Assembly: GCA_018350325.1 (NCBI GenBank)
Contig: JAEVLN010000026.1
Location: forward strand, 770,885 to 834,884
From: Globodera rostochiensis
Taxonomy: Eukaryota; Nematoda; Chromadorea; Rhabditida; Heteroderidae
Direction: 5' to 3'
Length of the DNA stretch: 64,000 nt
The notes under the pieces were generated by a model. It had not been told where the DNA came from. It worked only from the letters and a program-made list of their open reading frames with translations, and ran no database searches. Below are positions 20,793 to 31,239 of the stretch, piece by piece. Both the position numbers and the translations under genes were made by a program. The number at the start of each line of letters is the position of its first letter. The first letter of the stretch is position 1.

Positions 20793-23700
20793 ACCAATTG
20801 GGGGGCATGACGAATGCAAACAGCTGAAGAAAAACTGTTTTTTGTTGTTTTTTCTTTGAGGGTGGTCTTTATTTTTAGTTTTATTTTTTGCATTATCTGG
20901 GTTATTATCAGGGGTGCCAACTCTGAGGTGTTTAGCCTCATTTGTGGCTTTTTGTTGTCCGATGAGGCTAAATTTTTAAAATGAGGTTTAGCCTCATTTG
21001 GTGGCTTTTTTGAGTTTGATGAGTTTTTTTGAGGTTTTTCGGAAATTTCGTGATAAAATAAAAATTTAAATTAAATTTTTGAATATTTGGCGTAATGTTA
21101 ATTCATTTTTTCTGTGTATTTTTTTTTAATGAAAAAGCGTGTTCCGGTTTGAAATAATTGGGAATTTTCTTAATAAAAACCCTCAGCAAAAAAGGATCAC
21201 ATTTCTGCAAATTTAGTTGCAAATCGTTAACAAATTGAGTCAAAAATTCACTTTCTCGGCGGCGCCTATCGGCACCGTCGACCCCCCCCCCCCCCCACTA
21301 AAAAAATATTTAGGAACAATCACGCGCAAAAAAACCCTTAATTTTAGCAAAATGGGGGTTTTTGGTCATAAATGAGGCGTTTTGCCTGCCAAATGAGGTT
21401 TTTGGACATTTCAGTTTGACAGCCCTCGTTTATTATATTAGGTAACTTCTTGAAGTATTTGGATGCCTAGGCCTCAAAAATCGCAGGAAACACGTTTTGT
21501 GTGATTTTTATTTTTTAAAAAAAAGTGTTGAGACAAGAAGCGTTTTTACCAAAAATTTTAATTGAAATTTTTGTCTTGTTTCTTTCGAAATACTCGTTTG
21601 TCAGAAGAAAATGAATGCTTTATTTTTTTAGCTCACTAAAAGTTTTTTTTCAAAATTTTGCCAAAATAAAAAACAAAACCGAGGTGACGCTAACCGGTGG
21701 GACCGTTTTACTTTATATGTATGGGCATCTGTATGGGCATCATTTATTGGCCAATTTACTGTCATCATATATTTCCAAATTTTCGGATAAAATTTTGTAA
21801 AGTTTCAATAGTTTAGGTGTTGAGCGATCCAGCTGACGTTTTTAAATTAATTAAAAATAAATAAATCGTCAGAAAATTTCCATTGTGGAGATGAATCATT
21901 CACTTAATTGGCGAAATGTTTACAAATTTTTTAAAATATATCCAATTTCTTCTTTTATAGGTAACGGTAACGGTAAACCCGGTAATTACCGTTACCGGTT
22001 TTTTACCGTTTGTGGTCCAAAACGACCGGTAACGGTAAATCGGTAAATTTACCGTTTGTTACCGTTACCGGTTTTTACCGACCAAAAAATGCCGGTAAAT
22101 CTCGGTAAACCGGTAAATTTTAAAAACCTGAAATTAAAGTCCTTTTTACTTAAACAAACTCACAACAAATCTTTCTCGATAACTTGCACAAATTTGTTAT
22201 GCAATCAGTTCTCGATTTTTCTTCTACACATTCCGATAATAATTTTAGGGGTGCAAACCAAATAGTTTGGGGTTGTTTTTTTGGGTATTATTGCATTTTT
22301 CTTAAAGCATTTCGAAAAATTTGTTTGATTTTCGGTAAATTTCATTTAGGTTAAAAAATTGCATAAAAATCAAAATTTGACGATTTTGAATTTTTTCAAA
22401 AATGCAAACGGCAAACAATGAGGAATATTTTTGAATAAAAAGTTGGAGTAATTGATGTTAAAGATTATCCAAAATCAAAGCTCCTGGCTAATCACACATA
22501 TTTAACAAGATTGCCAAATTTTCATATTTTTCTGAACTTTTTGGTTTAATTTTGTAACAAAGACTTGATTTTTTTTAAAAAAATTTTCTGGCGGTGCCGG
22601 CGGACCTCTCCCATTTAAAAAACTTTAAAAAAAAAGTACCGTAGTTTTAAAATTTTGCTTGCAAATTCCTTAACAAATTGAGTCAAAAATTCAAAATTTT
22701 CTCGGCGGCGCCTATCGGCACCGCCGACCGCCACCCCCTAGTAAAGCAGAATTCGCAAAAAGAAATTGGATTTCTGAAAATTCAAAAATCGGCAATTATC
22801 GAAATATTACACAATTTTCTTAGCAATAAAAAAGTTTTGGCATTAAATTCATATATTTACACACCTAAAAATATTCCTCTTTTTTCTGATTTTTCAGCCG
22901 GTATTCCTGATTTTTGGGTTTGTCAAGTGGCTACCCTGATATTAATATTATTCATTGATTTATGATGACTGGTCAGAAAAATGCTTTGAATAAAAATGTT
23001 ATTAAAAAATTTTAAAAAAATCGGAACTTTAGGCATTTTATTGAGTTTTCTAAAATTTTTGGGGTTTTAAACATAATTTTGGGTTTTGTACAAAAAAACC
23101 CAAAACCCAAAAAATGACCAAAAAATTTTTTGGGTTTGGGTTTGGGTCAGATGGGAGCAAAACCCAAAAAAAAAACCAAAACCCAAAAAATGACCAAAAA
23201 ATTTTCGGGTTTTGGGTCCAAGTTTCCGGTCTCTACTTTTTAGTCCAGCAGGTAAATCCAGGTCCAGGTCATTTCCAAAATCCAGATCCAGGCGGCTCAG
23301 ATAGCACGCCGCGCACACTAGCGCGCCGCGCAAAAGCGCGCCGCGCCAATGTGATCGATCCGATCCAAAACTTTTGGGTGATCCGATCCGAAATCAGGAT
23401 AAATAGACTTTTTCTCTGGTATTTTTCAACAATTTTTATAAGAAAAATCCTTATAGAAAAAGAAGAGAATTTGTTTGTTTGCACCGCTGTTGAATTTGGC
23501 GAAGACGTTGTGCCAAAAGGTTAAGGAAATGAAGAAGGGTAAACACAAGGATGAAAGAAATAGTGTGCAAAGTGAAGAGACTTTTGAAAGAGAAAGAAAA
23601 AAAAGAAAATTTGAGTGATAAGATGGGCTAGAGATACTGGGCAAATGACTACGCTGTAGGGTTGGCGGTTCCGAACCGAACCGGACCGTAGAACCAGGAT

Positions 23701-25035
23701 TTTTTCGGTTTGGTTCTCCGGTTCGGTTCGGTCGGACCGAAAATTTCGGTTCGGTTCTCCGGTCCGGTTCGGTCGGACCGAAGAATTCCCAGGAACCGCC
23801 AACCCTACTACGCTACCCGTTGTGGCGCGCGCGTTGCTGACGCGTACGCCACTCGCCGCTCATTTGCAGCCGGTGCGCAGCGCTGTCTAATTGGCGTGGG
23901 AGTTCAGAGAAAGAGAAAAAAAACAAGAGCGAGGGAAGAAGCGCAAAGTAAGAAGGATTGAGTGAATTGGGCTTAGATTGGGTGTTGATAAGGAAAAAAT
24001 AAGTCCATGGTGTAGTGGATTAGCACTTTTGCTTGCTTTAGTGAAATTGTGGGTTCACTTCCCGAACGTGAAATCATTTTATAAATGAATAACAAACTAA
24101 AAATGTTTTTTGCTTTTTATTATAACTTTTAACCAAAATAACAAAATTGTTAAGCCAAATCATTTTTATTATGGAACCCAGTGGTGCGAATATAAGAAAG
24201 GAACTAATAGTAAGGGAAGAAAGAAAAGGAGGGGAGAAAGAGAAGAAATGGGAGGGGGTGTGGGCGAAAGAACTGAACGGGAGGGATGAAAAGAAAAGAG
24301 GAAAAGAAAAGTGAAGGGAAAATGGGTGGGGGGAGGGAAGAACGAAATGAACGTAAGAGATGAGAAAAAAGGAGGAAAAGAAGTCACAAAAGTCTGAATT
24401 TTTTCAACCAAAAAATTTTTTCATTTTCTTTATCCGATCCGATGTTTTTCCCAATCTGAAATCCGATCCGAGAAATTTTGGGCAATCCATTCCGAAATCC
24501 TATCCGACTTTTTTCCCAATCCGCTGCAACCCTGGTTGGCACCCCGACGATCGGGGATGGAAAAGTCGGGGATCGGGGTTGGAAGGTTCAAAAAACCCGG
24601 TGGTGCGTTCCTTATACTCTTTAACTTAGGCTATGTCAAACAAATTGCTGACAAAAAACGCCGTTCTTCACTTTCAATCGATTGCGCTAAGAATTTGACT
24701 TTGTATAAGCCTTAGAAGTAGCATTGTCAATAAGGCTGTCGGTTTCAAATAATTTTCGGTTAACCGAAACCAATAACCGAACCGAAGCTTTCGCTTTCAA
24801 ACCGAGCCGAAACCAACCCGAAGCTTTCGGTTTCAATCGAACCGAACGAAATTTTCGGTTTTCCGGACCCAATGTTCGAAAACTCCATTTCCCATGCGAT
24901 TTTTAAGGGTGCATTTTTATTTTTATTAAGAAATTTGAAAACGGCGATTTTTTATTTGCGAATTCTGCTTACTGTTGGGGGGGGGGGGGTCGGCGGTGCC
25001 GATAGGCGCTGCCGAGAAAATTTTCGAATTTTGAC
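20793..25035. repeat. Repeat-rich spacer between duplicated blocks
   Basis: No convincing gene. It holds word-iterated islands: 20,910-21,425 (tgaggctaaa, bounded by aggggtgccaactctg and ...acagccctc), 21,960-22,115 (ggtaacggtaa), 23,064-23,230 (aaacccaaaaa), 23,352-23,400 with 24,435-24,530 (gatccgatcc), 23,658-23,809 (cggttcggtccgaac, bounded by tagggttggcggttc and gaaccgccaacccta), and 24,725-24,870 (aaccgaaaccga). Purine-rich runs lie at 23,520-23,630 and 24,195-24,400. A fragment at 22,690-22,740 and 24,985-25,010 (tcggcggcgcctatcggcacc and its inverse) suggests the ends of another dispersed repeat. Confidence 0.6.
24003..24072 (+). ncRNA. tRNA-derived sequence (SINE-like or tRNA pseudogene)
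   Basis: Contains an A-box-like tggtgtagtggattagca and a B-box-like gggttcacttccc about 30 bases apart, the spacing of a Pol III internal promoter. The acceptor-stem halves (gtccatg and cgaacgtg) do not pair, so it is not a functional tRNA. It is either the head of a SINE or a decayed tRNA. Confidence 0.45.
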
Positions 25036-25044
25036 TCAATTTTT

Positions 25045-25247
25045 TAAGGGACCAGTTGTAGCTGAACGGGACGTAGGGGAAGCATCGGTCAATGAACCGT
25101 CGATGATTTTGGAGCTGAATTCGACGAAGACAACGATTTGGCGGAGGAGGAGGAACCGCTTAACGATGACGCATTCGATGGTACTGCCGATGACTTCAGC
25201 GGCATGGGGCTGGACCAGGACAAGCCAAAATCCAATATGGACGAATA
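25045..25247 (+). pseudogene. 3' fragment of the effector-like gene
   Basis: Carries the acidic last-exon sequence (gcggaggaggaggaacc...), with a deletion removing several residues before the acidic run and a 9-base insertion (gtactgccg at about 25,181) compared with 15,560-15,746. No signal peptide or lysine-rich exons precede it; upstream is a repeat. Not expressible as a secreted protein. Confidence 0.6.
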
Positions 25248-25840
25248 AAGGAAGGGAAAACTCTTATTCGGGACAAAGGGAATCAGCACATTACGACAAA
25301 ATGCCATCGTTGCAACAAAATTTTCAATGCATAGCAATTAAATTAGGAACAAATTCTTTATTGTTACAATAAAATATTGAAGTTTATCGTCGAGTAAAAC
25401 GTTATGGCGTGCCTGTTTCCCAGACTTTGGTTACTGTGTCGGACGTGTTTCTATTGGTCACAAAATTTACGAATTTGGTCGGGAATATATGACAAATATG
25501 GAAATTTAGAGGGATGCCAAAAGTTCCACGTCGTCTTAGCCCGCTGAAAGCAGCCCCTGTGATCAAAGTGCACATATTTATCGACCAATATCTCTGCTTC
25601 TTTGGCCATAAATGCCTCGATTTCTTTCATAAAATCCCATCAGCCCTGAAGGCAACGCTTCAATTCCCCCCCCCCCCCAAATTGGGAGGGTATGGCATAA
25701 ACGGCGCCCAATGCCACGCACTCATTTTGTCCAATCTTTGTCAAACTAAAATGATGACAATGCCTTTCCATCTTTTCCTGGGGAACCTTTTTCACTATTT
25801 CCTCATGTGGGAAACTATTTTTGTTAATAGGGGCAAAATC

Positions 25841-25979
25841 ATGCCAATGCCAAAATTGGCTTCACGCAAATGCCAACAAATTCTCTCGCATCCCCTCCAT
25901 TCTCTCTTTGTTGGCAATGCTATTTCTTAAGCTTATACAAAGTCACATTCAAAGCCATCGATTGAAAGCCGTATAAAAG
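25841..25979 (+). promoter_or_regulatory. Copy 2 of the ATGCCA/TATA promoter, with a doubled box
   Basis: ATGCCAATGCCA is a direct double box at 25,841-25,852, another ATGCCA is at 25,870, and TATAAAAG is at 25,972-25,979. Further boxes lie upstream near 25,513 and 25,711. The copy at 16.58 kb has only one box at the doubled position. The relic it precedes starts at 26,045 and is decayed. Confidence 0.5.
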
Positions 25980-26044
25980 CGGTGGGAAATGCAGCAGAAA
26001 AGCATCATTCAACCCCATTCTTTATTGCTATTAGGTACCTTAAA

Positions 26045-26270
26045 ATGCGCATCATTTTTCTCTTGACCATGGCTTGCTGAACACGGCCTCCATTCTGGAA
26101 ACAGGGCTGAAAATTTTTTGGAAGTTAAAATTTTGGTGCAATATAAATTTCAGTGTTTATTAACAAACAAATTGGACCATCAGCCAGCAGTCCTGGCAAA
26201 ACTGGACCAGTTTAGCCCATACCCTCATTCGAACCCAAACACAAACCACTAGGCCATCAATTTAGTTGGG
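26045..26270 (+). pseudogene. Second decayed copy of the effector 5' exon
   Basis: Near-identical to 16,781-17,095, with the same disabling frame loss in the signal peptide, so the gene decayed before the block was duplicated. Remnants of the Pro/Lys region end at 26,270. Confidence 0.55.
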
Positions 26271-26377
26271 AGGACCCCATTGAAAAAGATTAAAATTTTT
26301 TGTCAAAACGTACGTCTCAAACAAATTGAACAGTAAATATAAAATTCGCTGATGTTGGCCATCTTTGGGGTGCCGTC

Positions 26378-26460
26378 CCCGGCGGTGATGAGACCGGGGA
26401 TCCCCGTTTTCGGGGATGAGTAAACAGTGGAACGGGGACGGGAATCCCCGGTTTGCCCTC
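26378..26460. repeat. Word-iterated island cggggatccccg
   Basis: Repeats of ggggatccccg and ggggacgggaatccccgg. It lies in the upstream region of the copy-2 secreted gene and is absent from copy 1. Confidence 0.4.
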
Positions 26461-26638
26461 CCCCCCTTGTTGCAACCATTGTGTGTGCCCTTGACTTACC
26501 AAACAGACAAACTACCAACCCATTGAATTACTTGTCGGTGAAAAAAAATATGTTTTTTGTCGAAAAGTATTTTTTATTTTATTGGTTGGATTAAATAAAT
26601 TATTACTTTTATTTATAAAAACAGATTTTATATTTCAA

Positions 26639-29091
26639 ATGAACATTTACTCGCGGAAATTTATTTTATGTTTTCTTCTATTCCAACCGGTGTTAGTTTT
26701 ATCGGAAGGTATAAAATTAATAATAAAACGATTTAAATGTTTTGTTTGTTGGCTTTTTAAAGGTCCAAGGAATGCACATTTTTCGTTGAGCCAAATGTCG
26801 CTGTTTTTGAACAAAATGGACGAATTATTGGAATCAAAATGCATAATGAACGAAAGCGCTTTAGAAGAAATACGCCGTGGTGAAGTGTCAAAATGGGAGA
26901 AAGAATTAAAGCAATTCATTTTGAAATTGAAATGTTCGGAGTTGGAAACACTTTTTGGCCAAATCGATATTAAAATAGACCCAATGGAAATTGATGATCA
27001 GCAGCAGCCCTCCACAATGTCAGCAAAATCATTTATGAATATGCTTTTGGAGAAAATGTGGGAAAAAGTGCCGAAAGTGCCAAAACCGGAACAAAAACAA
27101 TTATTGTTATATCAATTGTTCACAATTTCTTCCGATTTTGCCGAAAATTTTTTCAAAATTGCAAAAAATGAAAAACAATTGAACAAATTTGGCGATAATT
27201 GTTTGCTGATTGATTGGGCATTTTATGCAAAATTGCAGTGGAAATTTAATTTAGTTGCAAATATTATCATCCATATATTAAACGAAGACTTTAAATCAAG
27301 GTATTAAAAAAAAAGATGAAAAAATAAATTTAATTTATTTTTAACAGATCCACATTTTGCTTTAACCTGTCTGAATATTTTAATGTATATATTTCATGGC
27401 ACGAACCGGACGAAAACATTACAGCATGGAAAATAGACGGTGAACTTTTAAAACGTTTGGCTATTGTTCTTGAAAATAATTAATTTAATAAAGTTTTATT
27501 GTTGGAATTAATTTCGCTTTTTTTGTAGTTCTTGAACAACGATTTGTCCAAAGTTTGCTTGACTACGACAAAGGCCACAATAATAACAAAATGGAAATGG
27601 TGCTCAAAAATGGCATCAAACACTTTTTGTTGACTTTTCAAAAGAAAGAGAAACGTTGTGAAATTGAAATTCCGAGTGCAATTGAGACGATGAAAGCTGA
27701 AATTGAAAAACAAATTAAGAGCCTCAATAAAGTAGGCGTTTAAATAATAAAAACTTTAGTCTTCCCCTTATTTTTAATTATTATATATTTTTATGTAAAT
27801 TTATTTTTGTAGAAATTTACGCTTTCGCTAAATAGCGTTGAGCAAAATCGCCTATTTTTGCTATCAATGCACAAAATTGCGCTTCATTTTGTTCAAAATT
27901 TATTGGTTAATGGATTGCTAAATGATGAAGAAAGAAATGGATTGGTAATTGATATTAAGAATAAAATGTACTCCATCTTTGAAAAGGTTTGTGAAATTTT
28001 AAAGGATCTGTACTTTTCTGATAAATAAGTACAGATTCGAGATCGGCGGGAACGGAATTCCCGGTCCCTTCCCGTCTTTTTTGCCAAGCGGGATTTTTTA
28101 TGGGAAAAAGACGGGATTCCCGTCCCGTACTTTTTGAAATTCCCGTTCCTGGAAATTTTATTTTAGTCTTTTTCCCATTCCCGTAAATATTCCTTGGCGA
28201 AATGGTTAAAAAAAAATTTTAACTGTTTTGGACAAATTTTCATCAATTTCAAAATACAAAATTTTTATGCAAAAGCTTCAAAAAATTTACTGTTATTTTT
28301 GAAATTTTGGTTGCAAATCTCTTAACAAATAAATTAAAACTCAAAATTTCTCGGTATCCACCGCCGACCCCCCCCCCTCCCATCCTCCCGACCCAGAAGT
28401 TTTCAAAAAAACTTGTATTTTTGAAAGATCGGCAAAATTTTCGAAATTTATGCGCAATTTTCTTAAAACCGACGGTGCCTATCCGCGCCGTCGGATCTCG
28501 TTACCGTTAAATTTACTTATAATACCCCGACCCAAAAGAAATTTTTTTTTATCGTAGTACAGATATGATGGACCCATGCAATAAATTAATAAATTATTTT
28601 GTAGGATTTGAAATATTTTGAAGGCATTGAACAATATTATTATGGAATTGAGACGGGCAAAAACCTCAAAGAATGGCTTGAAAAATTCAAAAATAAACAA
28701 AAAAATCAAAATCAACTTGTTAGCATTGAGCAAATTGGTTCAAATGAGTCGATTTTGGCATATTTTGTCGCGGAAAAATTGGCGGATTCAATTGGAGACC
28801 TTCTTAGAGAAGGAGGTGACAAAAATTGTGTATTTTTTAACTAAAATTTTTTTTCGCTTTTTTAGAGTCATTGGCACTGCTTGATTGGTGCCATAAAAAT
28901 CACAGGCAAATTTCGATGACAGAATTTGCGTACATTGTCGATAAATTGCGCGAATTATTGTTTCCCGATGTTCCAATTATGGAATGGGAGCGGGAAAGGG
29001 AACGAACATTACGCGTTGATTTAAATCAACTCAAAAATCGGCTAGACAAAATGCCATATGATCAAATATTGCCAAAAGTTGTTGGTGAATT
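26639..29091 (+). pseudogene. Large secreted protein of unknown family (copy 2), cut by Maverick A
   Basis: The signal peptide starts at 26,639. Exons parallel copy 1 up to 29,091 (26,763-27,099 and onward; 27,346; 27,530; 27,812; 28,604; 28,866). The 3' part is missing: the frame breaks inside the exon that in copy 1 continues past 19,500, exactly at the first bases of the Maverick terminal repeat. Compared with copy 1 the region equivalent to 17,800-17,900 lacks its intron or is shortened. If transcribed it would encode a truncated protein. The product family is unknown. Confidence 0.65.
28035..28200. repeat. Word-iterated island cgggaattcccg
   Basis: Multiple gggaattcccg, gacgggattcccgtccc and aaattcccgttcc words inside an intron of copy 2. 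Copy 1 has only a short related piece (about 18,845-18,880), so the island has expanded since duplication. Confidence 0.45.
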
Positions 29092-30027
29092 AGTAGTTAC
29101 TATCTTCCATTTCACCGGATTACGGTAGCAGCCCAAACCTATGGAGGGGGTGGGGCGCCAATTGAGCGCCAGCCAGCCAAGTGAGCGCGGGCCATCTGAG
29201 GCCCAGCCAAGTGAGTCCTAAAGCCAAAACCTATTGGCAGGGTCCTGCGCGACTTTATGCAAATTTTGGTCCTGCGCGACCCATTCGCGCACCTGGCTCG
29301 CGCACCTGCGCGAGATTATGCAAATTTCGCCTGCGCGACTTTATTTAATATTTATATTTTATTTATTAATATTTTTATTTATTTTTTTACCTGCGCGAGT
29401 CACTCGCGCACCCTGCGCGACTTTTTTTAATTATTTAAATTTAAATTTTGAAATTTTTACTGCGCGAGATTTCAAATATTCTTAAAATTATTTTTTAATC
29501 AAATAAAATCATTTTCATCCCGAGGGATTTGAACTTTCGCTCGTTGGTCGTCGAACCTCGCACACTAACCACTTGGCCACAGCTTCATTGCGAGAAAGGG
29601 ATTATAATTCGCCTATAAGCCAAAAATTTCCCAAAAATTCTTTTAACGCATTTTTTCCATTTATTTCTTTTTAATAAATATTTTAAAAATAAGAATCATA
29701 ATTTAAAAAGCCCCAGATTTTAAAAATAATAATTATAAACGTAAAAATAAATTCTAAATTTTGCCCAAAAATAAAAATAAAAAACTTTGGCAAGTTTTAG
29801 CGACAAGATTAATTTGTTTTGGTCAAATATTTGAAAGGGATTTGTATAGTAAACATATAAAAAATTGCGCGCCAATTTTATTTTGAATCTTTTGAAATGG
29901 ATTTCTCAATTTGATTGATGAGTTTCTATTTTTAGCTTTTAAATTCAAATAAAAAGGGGCTGCTTGAGACTTTGTACAAACTTGCCATTTTACTTTACGA
30001 TTGGGCTTTAGCCAGCTTTTAAAAATA
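29092..30027. repeat. Left terminal region of Maverick A
   Basis: Shares with 43,864-45,169 the end (agtagttacta), the motifs ccggatt, cagcccaaacctatgg, ccaagtgag and cctattggcagg, the recurring ctgcgcgac/ctgcgcgag words, one tRNA-like unit on the minus strand (29,516-29,585), and the last bases before the start codon (gccagcttttaaaaataatgg). It is probably the terminal repeat of the element. No coding sense. Confidence 0.65.
29516..29585 (-). ncRNA. tRNA-like unit in Maverick A terminus
   Basis: The minus strand reads tggccaagtggttagtgtg (A-box-like) and aaagttcaaatccct (B-box-like), separated by a long variable-arm-like stretch as in type II (Ser/Leu) tRNAs. The stems pair only partly. It is probably tRNA-derived rather than a working tRNA. 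The same unit occurs three times in the Maverick B terminus. Confidence 0.5.
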
Positions 30028-30532
30028 ATGGCAGCTTTGCAAGACGACGACCTGCCACCAATTTTGGATGGGCCCTTTAGCCCGGCGCAGAATGAAGGGG
30101 CAGCAGAAACAAACTACAGCGACGGCGTCAAACCTTTTCGCCTTGCCGACTGCTTGCAGAGCGAGGGATTATGATTGCATATACCCGCTGCCGAAACTCG
30201 GGTCTGGCAAGTTTTTTGGGCGTTTATATTTGAATTTTAGCACTAAACGGGACCATCACGTGGGCTGCTGTTTGCTGATCCGTTCTTTGAGCTCTGCGAA
30301 TCGGCTGTACATATTCGAGTGGCAGGAGTGTATTGAGGTTGTAATAAAAAACTTTAATAAAATTAAATTTAAACATTAGCTGAAAGGTCATCTTGAAATG
30401 GAGGATGGATCGAGCAAGCGGGTCCTGCACGAATTTTACGAAAAATACGACTCCCTTGAGGGCTTCAACCGATTTCTGCGGGAGTGTCTGTTTAACTTTT
30501 TCTATCTGTTGTATTCCGCAGTGGAAGATTAA
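30028..30532 (+). CDS. Left-terminal Maverick gene, unknown function
   Basis: The ATG at 30,028 is at the inner edge of the terminal repeat. The first frame (MAALQDDDLPPILDG) ends in a stop near 30,172, while an overlapping frame stays open through RDYDCIYPLPKLGSG and DHHVGCCLLIRS to about 30,338. A GT-AG intron then leads to a last exon at 30,380-30,532 (SSKRVLHEFYEKYDSLEG). A frame change near 30,100-30,170 is unresolved: a tiny intron, a frameshift mutation or a sequencing error. No domain recognised. It ends 16 bases from the end of the convergent protease gene. Confidence 0.45.
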
Positions 30533-30547
30533 TTTTTTCAAAAATAT

Positions 30548-31034
30548 TTATTGTAATTTGTTTGTTACAAAAGCATAAACAAATTCATCGGGCCTATTTG
30601 AACGATTAAACATTTGCATAACAACTTCAAAATCAAAGCCAAGTGACATAAAATAAATAAAACTGATTACATAATGACCACAAACATTAGAAAAAATTGA
30701 TTGAAATATTCTTTTATTAAAATAAATTTTCTTAAATTTATCTGCCAAATATTTTTTAATCACAGAGTTGGGCATTTCGCCATAAGAATCAAAAAAATAA
30801 GCCTCAGTTGGCGACTTGGCCCAAATCGCGCACCAGTGAGAGCCGGGTCTGCCAGCTCTGTCCTTAATATAAAATTATTAAAAAAACAATTTTGCAAAAT
30901 TTTACCAAATTAACAATCAGGCTGCAGGGGAATCTTGTACACTCTGGCAGGCAATCCGAAGGGAAGGTGCCCATAAAAAATCGCCTTGTCGCCACATTCT
31001 CAAACAGAATCTTGTCGATGAGCCGGTTGTCCAT
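30548..31034 (-). CDS. Adenain-like cysteine protease (PRO)
   Basis: Two exons, 31,034-30,906 and 30,862-30,548, with a 43-base GT-AG intron, about 147 residues from the Met at 31,034. It carries the Polinton protease pattern: FFMGTFPSDCLPE, then a catalytic His in GSHWCAIW at the start of exon 2, an acidic residue in FFDSYGE, and a catalytic Cys in NVCGHYVISF. These match the His/acid/Cys order of adenovirus protease and of Maverick PRO, which processes capsid proteins during particle maturation. It overlaps the 3' end of the small membrane protein gene. The start is chosen by similarity; the frame is open further upstream to about 31,127. Confidence 0.85.
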
Positions 31035-31239
31035 TTTGGCGCCGAATTCTCCTCTCTCGCAGGAACAAATAAAATCCAACAGCTGCAGCCCCTGCAGTCC
31101 CAAACAAATAGAGAATGCAGAGTGCAAAGTGTATTGGCGACTTCTCGATCACCTCCGGAAAACAAAGAACAACCCCCTCGCGCGGGGAAGAGGCCATTTG
31201 AATAATATTTTCCAAGGAGTAATTGTTGTTGTTGTTCAT
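31000..31239 (-). CDS. Small single-span membrane protein between capsid and protease
   Basis: 79 residues, starting at 31,239 in the sequence ATGA shared with the stop of the major capsid gene and ending at 31,000, 35 bases inside the protease frame. The N-terminus is Asn-rich (MNNNNNYSLENIIQM). Residues about 38-60 (FALCILYLFGTAGAAAVGFYL) could span a membrane; the C-terminus is basic. No family recognised. The overlaps suggest a virus-like compact cluster, but it may also be noise from an alternative frame of an N-terminal protease extension. Confidence 0.4.
   Translation of the reverse strand: MNNNNNYSLENIIQMASSPREGVVLCFPEVIEKSPIHFALCILYLFGTAGAAAVGFYLFLRERRIRRQNGQPAHRQDSV

Larger units (their letters stand above)
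25036..29091 (+). repeat. Second copy of the 15.5-19.5 kb segmental duplication
   Basis: 25,045-25,385 matches 15,560-15,880 (effector 3' exon). 25,510-26,160 matches 16,165-16,900 (ATGCCA promoter and signal-peptide relic). 26,165-26,270 matches part of 16,990-17,100. 26,560-29,091 matches 17,280-19,506 (secreted gene). Order and orientation are conserved. Similarity stops abruptly at 29,091, where Maverick A begins. Confidence 0.85.

Noticed and set aside
23114..23524. 136-residue plus-strand frame
   Set aside because: Consists mostly of repeat words (aaacccaaaa, gatccgatcc, gcgcgccgcgc) and has no coding character.
24872..25372. 166-residue frame including the effector 3' exon
   Set aside because: The N-terminal part is repeat-derived and the effector part is read in the wrong frame relative to the intact gene.
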